Shown here: one piece after another, positions 13,803-25,045 of the stretch
Layout: every line of letters begins with the position of its first letter
Position numbering within the stretch: position 1 is the first letter of the stretch
NCBI GenBank assembly: GCA_031290155.1
Contig: JAITOB010000031.1
Location: 1 to 64,000, forward strand
DNA length: 64,000 nucleotides
Direction: 5' to 3'
From: Endomicrobium sp.
GTDB lineage: Bacteria > Elusimicrobiota > Endomicrobiia > Endomicrobiales > Endomicrobiaceae
Made by a program: the position numbers and the translations under genes
The notes under the pieces: generated by a model
What the model was told of the DNA's origin: nothing
Databases searched by the model: none
Seen by the model: only the letters and a program-made list of their open reading frames with translations

Positions 13803-14822
13803 TTATACAATATCATTTTTTACAAGAGTTTCTGCGATCTGAACTGCATTTAATGCAGCTCCTTTTAATAAGTTATCAGATACAATCCAAAAAGTTAATG
13901 CGTTATTTTTTGTTGAAATATCAGAGCGAATTCTTCCGACAAAAGTTATTTGATTATTTTCTGAAAGTAAAGGCATAGGATATTTTTTATTTTCCGGACT
14001 ATCTAAAAGCTGTATACCGTTAGCTTTTGAAAGCAATTCTTTTGCCTTGACTGGAGAAAGCGGTTTTTCAGTTTCAATCCATACGTTTTCTGAATGTGAA
14101 CGAAATACTGGAACTCTTACACATGTTGCGCTGACCTATATAGAATTATCACCCATAATTTTTTTTGTTTCATTTGTCATTTTCATTTCTTCTTTTGTGT
14201 ATCCATTTTCTGTGAAAACATCTATCTGTGGTATAAGGTTAAAAGCTATCTGATATTGAAATTTGTTTGCGGGAGGGATTTCATATCCATTAGCCCATGC
14301 TTTTGTTTGTTCGGTAAGTTCATTTATGCCTTTTTGTCCTGCTCCTGAAACTGACTGGTATGTTGAAACAATAACCCTTTTTATTTTTGCAAAATCATGC
14401 AAGGGTTTTAAGGCTACAATCATTTGGATTGTTGAACAATTAGGATTTGCAATAATCTTCTTATCTTTTCTTAAAACTTGCGGATTTACTTCCGGAACAA
14501 CCAAAGGAATATCTTTATCCATTCTCCAAGCGCTTGAATTATCTATAACAAAACAGGCGTCATTTGAAAAAAACGGAGCAAATTCTTTTGAGACAGCCGT
14601 ACCTGCACTAAAAAGCGCAATATCAATTCCCTTGCCGCCATTTTTTGTAAGTAATTCAACTGGGACTTCTTCCCCATTAAATTTCAATTTCTTACCTGCC
14701 GAACGCTCAGAGGCCAGAAATCTTATGCTTTTTACGGGAAAATTCCTGCTTTCAAGCATTTTAATCATTTCAAGTCCTACTGCGCCTGTTGCGCCGGCTA
14801 CAACAATTTTGTAGTTTTTCAT
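13803..14822 (-). pseudogene. asd: Aspartate-semialdehyde dehydrogenase with one in-frame TAG (14136-14138)
   Basis: Same frame encodes ...NPNCSTIQMIVAL...MGDNSI*VSATCVRVPVFRSHSE...; 14822-14136 and 14135-13803 are collinear with no frameshift. Confidence 0.9.
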
Positions 14823-14989
14823 TCTTTATTTGCCCTCCAATTTAAAGGTTTATACAAAATATCAACAGGGAGAAGTACTGTTTTAGAAACTTTAATATTT
14901 AATAAACTTTTTATCATATTGGGTATTTTTTAAAGCTTATTTTATGAGGTTTCTAAAAAATAATTACAGGACAAATTTTATACATATAT

Positions 14990-15034
14990 AAAAAATTTGC
15001 GACATTAAAGCACGTACAGTGCTGTGCCGCAAAA
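14990..15034 (-). terminator. Rho-independent terminator downstream of queA
   Basis: Minus strand TTTGCGGCA-CAGCACTGTACGTGCTTTAA-TGTCGCAAA followed by TTTTTT. Confidence 0.7.
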
Positions 15035-15090
15035 CTCTTTTATTATTTATTGTATATTAAATTTATGATGTTTTGCAATTTATATTGTTA

Positions 15091-16167
15091 TTATAAAATA
15101 AGCATTGAGTCGCCGTAGGAAAAAAATCTGTATTTTTCTTTCATAGCTTCTTTATATGCTTTAAGCATAATTTCTCTTGAAGAAAAAGCGCTTGCCAGCA
15201 TCAGAGGGGTTGATTTTGGCAAATGAAGGTTGGTAATTAAAGTATTTATTATTTTAAACTTATATCCAGGATATATAAAAATTGAAGTTTCTCCTGACTG
15301 TTCTTTTATGAAATCTTTGCCATTTTTTGACAAATCAGTTTGATGATAGGCAATGGTCTCAATCGCTCTTGTAGAAGTGGTTCCAACTGCTATAATTCTT
15401 TTATTATCTGTTATTGATGAATTTATAATATCTGCATTTATTTTATCTATTACAAACTTTTCTGGAAGCATATTGTGATTATTTAGTTCTGAGGCATTTA
15501 TAGGTTTAAAAGTTCCCCATCCGACATGAAGAGTTAACTTAGCGATATTTACGCTTTTTTTGTTAAGGGCTGTTAAAATACTCTCTGTAAAATGAAACCC
15601 TGCCGTAGGAGCTGCAATAGCGCCTGAAATGTCAGCATAAATTGTTTGATATCTTTGTTTGTCAAAATCTGACAATTGCTGCCCAAGCTCGCCTTTTCTG
15701 TTTATGTAAGGAGGCAGCGGCAGAACGCCGTATATTTTTAATAAATCTAAAACTTTAGATTTATTAAATTTGACTACACTTTCCCCTAGATTTATTTTTG
15801 ATATTATCTCGCATTCATAGCCATCTTCAAAATATACTTTTTCACCAATACCTATACAAGGTTTTATTAAAACCTTGTATTCTTCATTTTTTTTGCATGG
15901 ATCTAGAAACAGTATTTCTACTTTACCTCCGCTGTGTTTTTTTCCAAATAATCTTGACGGAACTACTTTTGTGTTATTTATTATAAGACAATCTCCCGGA
16001 CTAAAATATTCAACAACATCAAAAAATTTTTTATGATAAAATTTTTGTGTTTTTCTATCAATAACAAAAAGTCTTGAATCCTGTCTGTTGTCAACAGGCT
16101 TTTGCGCAATTAATTCTTCTGGAATCGCATAATCATAATTGGATAAAAGATTGTCTTGATTTGCCAT
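15091..16167 (-). CDS. queA: S-adenosylmethionine:tRNA ribosyltransferase-isomerase
   Basis: LIAQKPVDNRQDSRLFV; AAPTAGFHFTE; LHVGWGTFKPI; NLHLPKSTPLMLASAF. Confidence 0.97.
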   Translation of the reverse strand: MANQDNLLSNYDYAIPEELIAQKPVDNRQDSRLFVIDRKTQKFYHKKFFDVVEYFSPGDCLIINNTKVVPSRLFGKKHSGGKVEILFLDPCKKNEEYKVLIKPCIGIGEKVYFEDGYECEIISKINLGESVVKFNKSKVLDLLKIYGVLPLPPYINRKGELGQQLSDFDKQRYQTIYADISGAIAAPTAGFHFTESILTALNKKSVNIAKLTLHVGWGTFKPINASELNNHNMLPEKFVIDKINADIINSSITDNKRIIAVGTTSTRAIETIAYHQTDLSKNGKDFIKEQSGETSIFIYPGYKFKIINTLITNLHLPKSTPLMLASAFSSREIMLKAYKEAMKEKYRFFSYGDSMLIL

Positions 16168-17289
16168 TTAATTACCTTATATTTTTAACGACAGTATAAT
16201 TGTTGAACTGCTGAAAGTTATCCCGCTGCTATCTTTTGTATAAATCACTCCACCGGAACTTCTCGCTTCGTTATTTGTGAAACTTAAAGAAAATGAGACT
16301 GCAGTTGCTAATAGTGCAACTTTCACGACAACAAGTCCGTTTTCAGAAGCGGGGGGGAGAATATTATTTGATTACGTATTTAGGTGACAATAATGCAAAA
16401 AAACTTATACAGGTATTCCTGCCAAATTTTACCCTAAAAAAATTTTATTAAAAAATTACAGTTGTAAGTGCTATTTAATAACTATTAAAGATAAATATAA
16501 TTACAATAAAAATTATTTATATTTATAAACATAAATCTAATCAGATATATTAACTCACTTTATTGTGCATACTTTAAGCAGTAATATATCGTACTTAACA
16601 TAATATATATTATCGGACATAATAAAAATTACACAAATCCTAAAAAATAACAGCATCTTTTCAAAAATCTTTCTTTCAAATATATTTTTAGATTTAAGGA
16701 TATCATCTCTAAAAATAATCTGGAAAATAACCAAAATTTCTTCTATTTATTTTCCCAACAAATATGCTTTTTCTTTAAAGTTGTCAGCTCGCTCTGTATA
16801 TCATAGATTATTCTCTAAACTGCCAAACATTTATATGACATCGCTTTCAGGAGGATTGCTCTTTCTATTGTCTTGTGAATAAAAAGGTAGCTGAAATATA
16901 TTAAACGCATCAAATTCAAAATCATGCGGCACTAAAGTTTTATAAGTTCAAAACAACTTTTTGTTTATTGATTTTACAGAAATATCGCCAATGACAACAA
17001 ATTATATTCATTTTATTTATTAGTTTTATTTTGAGTTATATTTTCATTTTTCTTCTATTTTTACTTCGGATTTTGAGAGTTCATCAGCATAATTTATCTG
17101 CAGAATCGATTTGTTAACTGCACATTTTTCAAATCTTTTTCTATCTTATTGTCAATTGTATTTTGCATTTTTCCAAGTTGACACACCATGCTGAAGAAGC
17201 AAACATTGTTATAAGATTAAACAAATGGAGATTAACATCTAAAGTTTCTTGTTCTGCATACTATTTCCTCCTTCTAATTTTTTTTATAT

Positions 17290-18771
17290 CTAAAAAAATT
17301 TATTTATAGCGACACTAATTCTTCTTACTACTTCATCTTTTCCCATAAGCTCCATCATATGAAATAAACTCGGCCCCTGAGTTCTGCCCGAAATTGCAAC
17401 TCTGATAGGGTGGAATACTTGTCCAGTTTTAATATTTTTTTCCTTGGCTAAATCTCTTGCGTACTTTTCTAATGCTAAAGCAGAAAAATCTTGTTGCTGT
17501 CTTGCAAGTATTACGGCACTTTCATTTAAAACAAGTTCCGCACTATCCTTTGACTTATCAGAAAGCAATATTTTATTTACCGCTTCTTCTTGATATTCTA
17601 TATCTTTTGTAAAAAAGAAATTTACAAGAAACGGAATATCTTTTAATAATTTTATTTTTTCTTGCTCTAAAAGTATAGACTTTTGCAGCAGCTCAATGTC
17701 CCATCCTTCTATCAATTTTTCATTGTTTGTATATTTCAACCAATCAACAAATAATTCAAATAATTGTTTTGGCGTTTTTGAGCGAATTTTTTCGCCATTA
17801 AGCCATAATAATTTTTCTGTGTCAAAAGTCGCCGGACTTGTGCCGCATCTTTCTATAGAAAATTTTTGCTTCAATTCTTCTATAGTAAAAACCTGCTGGC
17901 TGTCTTCTGTTGACCAGCCTAGCAACGCAAGATAGTTTATCAACGCTTCCTGCAGGTATCCTTCTTTTCTGTATTCTAAAACAGACGTATGCCCATGTCT
18001 TTTTGAAAGTCTTGCGCCGTCAGAGCCTAAAATCATAGCCATATGTGCAAATTTTGGCACTTGCCAGTTTAAAGCATCATAAATACGTATTTGCCTGGGC
18101 GTATTTGAAATATGATCGTCCCCCCTTAAAACATGAGTTATGTCCATAAGATAATCATCTATAACACATGCAAAATTATAAGTAGGCACGCCGTTTGCCT
18201 TCATTATTATAAAATCGTCAAGCAGAGAATTATTAAATTCAACTTTCCCCCTTATCAAATCATTTAAAATAGTGGTTTCAGAATCCGGCATTTTAAATCT
18301 TATAACTGCTTTTGCCCATTTATTTTCTTTTCGTTTTCTATCTTCTGCCGTAAGATATCTACATCTTCTATCATATTTCGGAGGAAGTTTGTCAGCTTGC
18401 GCTTTTTTTCTCATTTCGTCAACTTCTTCCTGAGTACAATAACATGGATATGCAAATCCTTTCGCAACAAGTTCATCGGCATATCTTTGATATACACCTT
18501 GTTCTTTGCGTTTCATTTGATAGTAAGGAGAATATTTAGTTTCTTCTCTGCCCGGTCCCTCATCCCAGCCAAGTTCTAACCACTTCATAGCGTCTAAAAT
18601 AGCTTGTACAGACCCTTCAGTAGAACGGGCTTCATCTGTATCTTCAATCCTTAAAATAAATTTTCCGGCTTGAGATTTTGCAAACAGGCAGTTAAATAAA
18701 GCTGTACGTACTCCACCAATATGCAAATCGCCGGTAGGAGACGGCGCAAATCTTACCCTTATTCCACTCAT
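17290..18771 (-). CDS. gltX: Glutamyl-tRNA synthetase
   Basis: [28 protein letters not shown]. Confidence 0.97.
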   Translation of the reverse strand: MSGIRVRFAPSPTGDLHIGGVRTALFNCLFAKSQAGKFILRIEDTDEARSTEGSVQAILDAMKWLELGWDEGPGREETKYSPYYQMKRKEQGVYQRYADELVAKGFAYPCYCTQEEVDEMRKKAQADKLPPKYDRRCRYLTAEDRKRKENKWAKAVIRFKMPDSETTILNDLIRGKVEFNNSLLDDFIIMKANGVPTYNFACVIDDYLMDITHVLRGDDHISNTPRQIRIYDALNWQVPKFAHMAMILGSDGARLSKRHGHTSVLEYRKEGYLQEALINYLALLGWSTEDSQQVFTIEELKQKFSIERCGTSPATFDTEKLLWLNGEKIRSKTPKQLFELFVDWLKYTNNEKLIEGWDIELLQKSILLEQEKIKLLKDIPFLVNFFFTKDIEYQEEAVNKILLSDKSKDSAELVLNESAVILARQQQDFSALALEKYARDLAKEKNIKTGQVFHPIRVAISGRTQGPSLFHMMELMGKDEVVRRISVAINKFF

Positions 18772-19243
18772 TTGTATTTTCCCTCTATACTTTGAAATAT
18801 GTTACCGCCGCTTATCTTAGTTAATTTATTTCAACAGTAATTTTAAAAACATTTACATTATAATAAATTTTTAAGCAGCTTTATTTGAATTTTGCATTTT
18901 TATTTAATTATCTCATATAGGACAGGACGGCTTTTAATTTTAACCTTTGCCATAGCTATTGATTCAAAAATATCTCACTTGGTTTTTATTTTAAATACTA
19001 ATATACTCTTAAAACTATTTACAGCATCTTCTATTAATATAAAGAAATACAAAACGGCATCTTTTAAAAATCAGGATAAAATTAAAAATAATATTTTTAT
19101 TTATTACCGCTCTATTTATTATATATAGATACAAAATTACAAATAAATACTTGCATAGTTTACAATTTTTATTTTCTCATTCATCATTTAGAAAATTTTA
19201 TTTTTAAACTTTGCAATTTTCAAACAGTTCTTTTATAAAATTA

Positions 19244-20119
19244 TTAGTATATTATTTTACTTAACGGATACTCAATAATTCCTGTCGCTCCGGCTCTTTT
19301 TACTGCCGGAATTATTTTTTTTACCTTTTTTTCTTCTACAACAACTTCAAGAGCATACCAATCTTTATCGCTCAATTGCGATATTGTAGGTTTTTTTAGT
19401 GCAGGAATGGCAGCCGTAATTTTATTAAGAGATTTAAGCGGAACATTCATCTTTAAACCAACCATTCCTTCTGCTGCAAGCGCTCCTTTTAAAAGCATTG
19501 CCATATTTTCTATTTTTTCTCTTTTCCAACTGTCCTTTAACGCTTTATCATTTGCAATAAATCTTGTAGTTGAAGTAAGTATTTCATCAATTATTCTTAA
19601 CTTGTTAGCTTTTAAGGATAATCCTGTTTCTGTAAGCTCGACTATTGCATCAACAAGTTTACCTGCTTTAGCTTCTGTCGCACCCCAAGAAAATTCAATT
19701 TCTGCTTTAATTTTATTTTTATTAAAATATTTTTTTGTATAGTTTAAAAGTTCGCTTGCAACACGTTTACCCTGCAAATCTTTTATAGATTTAATTTTTG
19801 AATCTTCAAGCACAGCTAAAACCCATCTTACTGGTCTAAACCCTGATTTTGAATAATTCAATTCGCACACTTCTTTAACTTTTGCGCCGCTTTCACAAAT
19901 CCAGTCATAACCAGTAAGACCAGCATCAAAAAAACCATCTTGGATATACTTTGCCATTTCCTGTGAACGAATAAGCATTATTTCCAAATCATCGTCATCA
20001 GATATAGGATAATAAGATCTTGAAGAGACATTTATTCTTATACCTGCCTTTTTAAATAATTCAATCGTTGAGTCTTGCAAACTTCCTTTTGGAAAACCCA
20101 ATTTTAATTTGTTCATCAT
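19244..20119 (-). CDS. hisG: ATP phosphoribosyltransferase, long form
   Basis: [32 protein letters not shown]; 291 aa with C-terminal regulatory domain. Confidence 0.93.
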   Translation of the reverse strand: MMNKLKLGFPKGSLQDSTIELFKKAGIRINVSSRSYYPISDDDDLEIMLIRSQEMAKYIQDGFFDAGLTGYDWICESGAKVKEVCELNYSKSGFRPVRWVLAVLEDSKIKSIKDLQGKRVASELLNYTKKYFNKNKIKAEIEFSWGATEAKAGKLVDAIVELTETGLSLKANKLRIIDEILTSTTRFIANDKALKDSWKREKIENMAMLLKGALAAEGMVGLKMNVPLKSLNKITAAIPALKKPTISQLSDKDWYALEVVVEEKKVKKIIPAVKRAGATGIIEYPLSKIIY

Positions 20120-20320
20120 ATCTCCTTGATGTTACCCTTGTTTTTTTACTTTTGCATTTTCCATTCACTTTACATAATCAGCCGTAGTTTTAAGACACAC
20201 TGATCACAATACAACCAGTTACCAGAGGATTTATGCTCTTTATTTTCCCCTCATCCCCAAGCAAAAAGAATTGGTATCAATGTTGGTTAAGAGCGAAAGA
20301 AAAAATATATAGAGGTGATT

Positions 20321-20782
20321 TTATTTTTTAGTTATATCACTTTTTTCAAGTAACCGTGGAACATAATTTTTAAACACAGGTATCTTTGACTGTATTACAT
20401 TAGAGATATTTTTATATATTGTATGCTTTTGAGCATATAAAGTATGTTCATCATAAGTATAAGTTACTGCAGGAATAATTATATTCACAGATATTATAAG
20501 CCAAACACAAATACTCAATATCATACCAGCAGCTTTATCTAATATATTCAAATAAAAGAAACTTATAAATCTTAATGTAAAATTGCCTAACATAATTATA
20601 AACAAAGCTATTATTACAAATATTAAATAGAAATTTAAACCTTCTTGATATGGATATTTATTCGCAGTAAAAATTGCCAAAAAACCTGCCAGAACTGTAA
20701 AAAAGGTTTTTATAAAACCTGTGCACCAGCCGATCCGGGCTATTATAACTATACTTGCCACCAACAAAATATCTATTAACAA
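20321..20782 (-). CDS. CvpA family membrane protein
   Basis: Four-TM 153 aa ORF beginning MLIDILLVASIVIIARIGWCTGFIKTFFTVLAGFLAIF. Confidence 0.65.
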   Translation of the reverse strand: MLIDILLVASIVIIARIGWCTGFIKTFFTVLAGFLAIFTANKYPYQEGLNFYLIFVIIALFIIMLGNFTLRFISFFYLNILDKAAGMILSICVWLIISVNIIIPAVTYTYDEHTLYAQKHTIYKNISNVIQSKIPVFKNYVPRLLEKSDITKK

Positions 20783-21559
20783 AATTATACACCCTTTAAA
20801 TTAATTTAAATCTCTTAAGTTTCTGATAAAATATCCCAAGTCCGCTGGACTGTGATAACACAGCAAATAATTCATTTTATTTTATTATAACTAATCTTTT
20901 CCCATTTTAATTTATGTAAGATCTCAATGCTGCTAACAGGAATATTAATTCTGTTATTGAATTTAAAAATATTTCTATATTACATCTGTTTATAGCCAAC
21001 CGTTTGTACCGATAATTATAACCTTAAAATGATGTTTTTCATACACATTAATCATAAAAACTCTTTTCTCATTGATTTCCCGTAGGCAAATAAACTCAAA
21101 CAATTAATACTTTCATACTGACAAGCATTATCTATGATTTTTTTTATAAATTTAAATTATTGTACATAAGCATTGTATTTTAATATTTTATACAGGTGTT
21201 TTTTAAATACTTACGAAAATTACTTCTCCAACAGAAACTACAATTATTATTACATAATAAATTTGTATCTATTATCAATAGTGGGCTGAGGATCCCATCA
21301 AAGGTTTTTATTTTCTACAAATAAATTCTTTTAATTCCACTCATCTCTTGACTTTAGCAAATAATTTATAGCCTCTTCTATCTCACATCTAGACCTTTTT
21401 CTGTATTTACATAGTACAAATTATATTATATAAGTTATACAGAAAATTTCTTCTAACATTCTCTTGTTAGTTCTTCTTTGTAAAACCTGTTTACCATCAG
21501 TTAATCCCCAACCAGCATAAAAAGGCATGCCAAATACAACAACTTCTTTATTGTAAAGC

Positions 21560-22211
21560 CTCAAACCCTAACTGTGAAGTACAAACATATACTTTGTCAA
21601 CATACTTTATTGACATTGGATTTATATTGTATGCAATTTATAAATATTATCATGTGCTAAAATATCCTTATAATAACACCCTGATCCTTTTAAAGTATCT
21701 GGATGAGTTTTTATAATAATGTCTGCTTCCGGGTTGTCGTGAATGGCAACTTCTAACATAATTATAATTCTAAGAGTCTCATCATTTACAAGACCTTTAC
21801 TAATACTCAAATCGCCACAGCTTTGGTCAACTACAAGTATCTTTTTAGCGTTCTTTCCGCCGATATTAGGAGTAAATATTGACTGATGATTAATTTTGTC
21901 AAGTGTGCATTTATAATTCTATCAATACACTTCCCAGCACGTTCTTTGTTGATGTGTAATAACTAAATTACGATCGTTTAACATCAACTCAAGACGGCTT
22001 ATACACGTATGGCATCAAAATATACTGTGCGGTCATCTATTGTAAAAGACGCCCCTTCTTTATATTTTTGATCTAAAGATAAGTCAAACCAAACACCTAT
22101 GCTTCTAATAATAAAACCATCTTCAAAGATATATACTGGCAAATTGCGTTCTAGAGCATACGAAAAATAATCAAATTGCCATTTAAAATTATATCCCAAA
22201 GAAAAACACAA
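21560..22211 (-). pseudogene. Degraded capsule polysaccharide biosynthesis (KpsC/LpsZ-like) gene
   Basis: Fragments LERNLPVYIFEDGFIIRSIGVWFDLSLD... DDRTVYFDA... ADIIIKTHPDTLKGSG, separated by stops and frameshifts. Confidence 0.6.
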
Positions 22212-22414
22212 TTAAAATTTTTTTGAGAACAAAATGAATTATTGTTTTCAATTGTTCTTCTATTTGCTTGTTTTGTTCTTCCCCGCTGCTGCTGTAAGAC
22301 AAGTAGTTTTAATTTATTCTAAACAACATTATTACCTTATATTCACCCTCGTTACGAGATAAAAATAAGCGTTTTATAAAAATAATTTTCTTTATTTAAT
22401 AAAAAATTTATTGT

Positions 22415-22645
22415 TCACAACTGATTTCTCATTACTATTCCGCTTGCAATTTTAGGATAAAAATATGCTGACTTCTGGGGCATTACACCATTATTTAAAC
22501 TGACAGCCCTCAAAGATTCAATAGGTATAGCTGGAAGTATAATCGCAATTTTCCTTGTTTTCTGCGCAAGCAACACAGCTTCTTTATCGTTTGAATAAAT
22601 AAACCTGAGTTATCTTATTGCCTGAAACGCTTTGATTTCAGTCAT
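22415..22645 (-). pseudogene. DUF1015 family remnant with large internal deletion
   Basis: Start region GGAGGAAGTGTTATGACTGAAATCAAAGCG (MTEIKAFQAIR) and C-terminal MPQKSAYFYPKIASGIVMRNQL retained in about 230 nt. Confidence 0.6.
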
Positions 22646-22753
22646 AACACTTCCTCCAAAGATTTAACTTTGTACACAGTAAAAAACCAACACTCGAACG
22701 CTAATTCTACCATAAAAACTACTGTGTTGTCAAAATACTGAAAATCTGGTAAA

Positions 22754-23940
22754 ATGATCCGTGATTATGAAGTTTTTTCAAAAAAAATGTCTGTCTCTCT
22801 AATATCGAGTTGTTGTTTGATTATTGTTGTACTAAGCATTATAAAACAATTTCCGATATTAAACACAAATAATATAAACGCTCCAGATAAGCCACAGCTT
22901 GATGTTGAAAAGTAATAACAACCGGGAGATATTCTTGTTTTAACAATAAACGATACGAGGCTTTCTCAAAAAGATTCAGAAGAGATTATCAAAGAACTTA
23001 AAAAATCGTAAATATTAATTACTGTATACCAGGAGATTTTTACGAAATATTCTATGACGTCAAAACCGGAGAATGGACAAATTTTTGGTATTATCCTTCA
23101 GGTATTTCATATTATTCAATCAGTAAAGCTTCTAATAATATTATAAAAGCGGAAAAAAAGAGCATTCGACAACTAAAATAGAAAATATAACTCCCAAGGG
23201 ACTATTGTCTCGTCCTTATGGGGCGCAATGGTTTCTCAAAACATACCGCCAGAAGTAATACTTTCTTTTGCAGATACATTCGCATGGCAGATAGACTTTC
23301 TTACAGACACTAAACAAGGCGACAGTTTTAAAGTTATATATGAAATAGAACATATAAACAAAAAAAACAAAGTGTTATCATCAAAGATTATCGCAGCGCA
23401 GTAAAAACATCCTCGAAAACTTATAGCGCATTTTACTTTAAGCAACAAAATTTAAAAGGCGGTTATTTTGAAAAAATGGGAAATCAGTTAAAAGTGCTTT
23501 TTTAAAAGCTCCTTTGCAGTTTAGAAGGATAAGCTCATATTTCACAACAAACAAAATGCACTCCATAACTAAAACCTAGGAATAGATTATGCGGCTCCGC
23601 AAGGGGGGGCACCTGTGTCGTCTATTTGTGACGGAGTGGTAATTAAAAGCTCAGTACAGAAGAGGTTTTGGAAACTTAATGGTTATGAAACATATTATGG
23701 ACATCTATCAAAATATGGAAAAGGAATAAAAAAAGGACTAGAGTAGGGCGGGAACAAGTCATGGGCTACGTAGGTATGTCAGGACTTGCTACGGGCCCGC
23801 ACTTGGACTTTAGAATAAAACTTAACGGTAAATTCTTCAATTTTCTTACAATGAAACAACCGCCTACAACCACATTTCCCGGCGAAAATAAAAAAGAATT
23901 TAAAGAAAAAATACCAAATTTTCCTAATTTCGATAACTAA
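22754..23940 (+). pseudogene. Degraded M23 family metallopeptidase
   Basis: Across frames: [79 protein letters not shown]. Confidence 0.85.
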
Positions 23941-25006
23941 TAGTTAAAACTTAATTTAAAGAAACTTATATTAAATTAAATCTATAATCAGCGCTAATTG
24001 TATCTATTTAATTTTAAGAGCTTCTTTGCGTTGATTTTAAGATAAATAAGTAATTTACATCTTAAGTCTTACAGCAGATGTTTGAAAAGGTTTTACAGAG
24101 AGAATTATTTCTTTAGTTTTAACACTCCGGTTTAGAAAATCAATAATAACTTTTATACCGTTAATTTCAAAAACTAAAACAGCTTGATATACCCAGTTAA
24201 CGGGATTCCCTCTTATGTATTTGTGCGGTATTACAACGGAATCATTGTCAACTGATAAATTTGAAACAATTGACGCTCCATCTAAAGAATGCTTATAAAG
24301 ACAGCTTTGTTTTTATATATTCAAAGTATATTTCCAGCCCGACTCTGTTGTTAAAAAGCCATTTACACCGTTTAAAAATGATGTGGATCCTGTACCATTA
24401 ATATTATTAAGATCTATATATAAATCTATAAAAGCAATTTTTTCAGTCCAATTGTCTTCTCCAAGAGAAAAATGCACATTTATGCTGTTTTCTTGTGAAA
24501 CAACTGTTATCAAGTTTAATAACCTTTTATTGTATATTGCGACTCCATTAGAAACAGCTTCAATAATAGTTTGTTCACTTAAAACTACAGTATTTTTTGC
24601 CTATCGGAACTGTAGATATATGCTATCATCAGATTTCTTATATTCACTTATATCAACACCTAAAAGACGATAGATATTTGTATAAGCTGTATCAAACATT
24701 TTCCCTTCAACAAGTTTATCAACAGCAATATAGCACAATAAATACGAACTGCAGAGATAGACCAATTCATTTCTAGCGTTATTGTACGCATATCGTTTAA
24801 AATTATGAGAGTTTGCATAACCATTAATTAAACTTGCAGCAGAATAAAGTTTTTCTTTTAAGTCAGCATTATTTATTTGAATAAGTTTTTTTTAATTCAA
24901 ATATATAATAAGGCGTTGCAGGCTTCATATATTTGCTATTGTCAAAAACAGTTATAATATATTCCATAAATTTGATATTTTGAACATGTTTTTTTGTTAA
25001 TAAAAA

Positions 25007-25035
25007 TTGACAAAAATTGTTAATTTCAATACAAT
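25007..25035 (+). promoter_or_regulatory. Predicted sigma70-type promoter for the DUF4015 gene
   Basis: TTGACA (25007-25012), 17-nt spacer, TACAAT (25030-25035); next ATG at 25046. Confidence 0.65.
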
Positions 25036-25045
25036 ACTCACTAAC

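Noticed and set aside
17040-17270. Possible DUF1844 remnant (minus strand NLHLFNLITMFASSAWCQLGKMQNTIDNKIEKDLKN)
   Set aside because: Similarity is suggestive but too short and frame-broken to report as a feature without a profile search.
20783-25000. Possible genomic island or novel system in the low-coding 4-kb stretch
   Set aside because: Recognisable parts are decayed ordinary genes (KpsC, DUF1015, M23); no integrase, att repeats or intact accessory genes.
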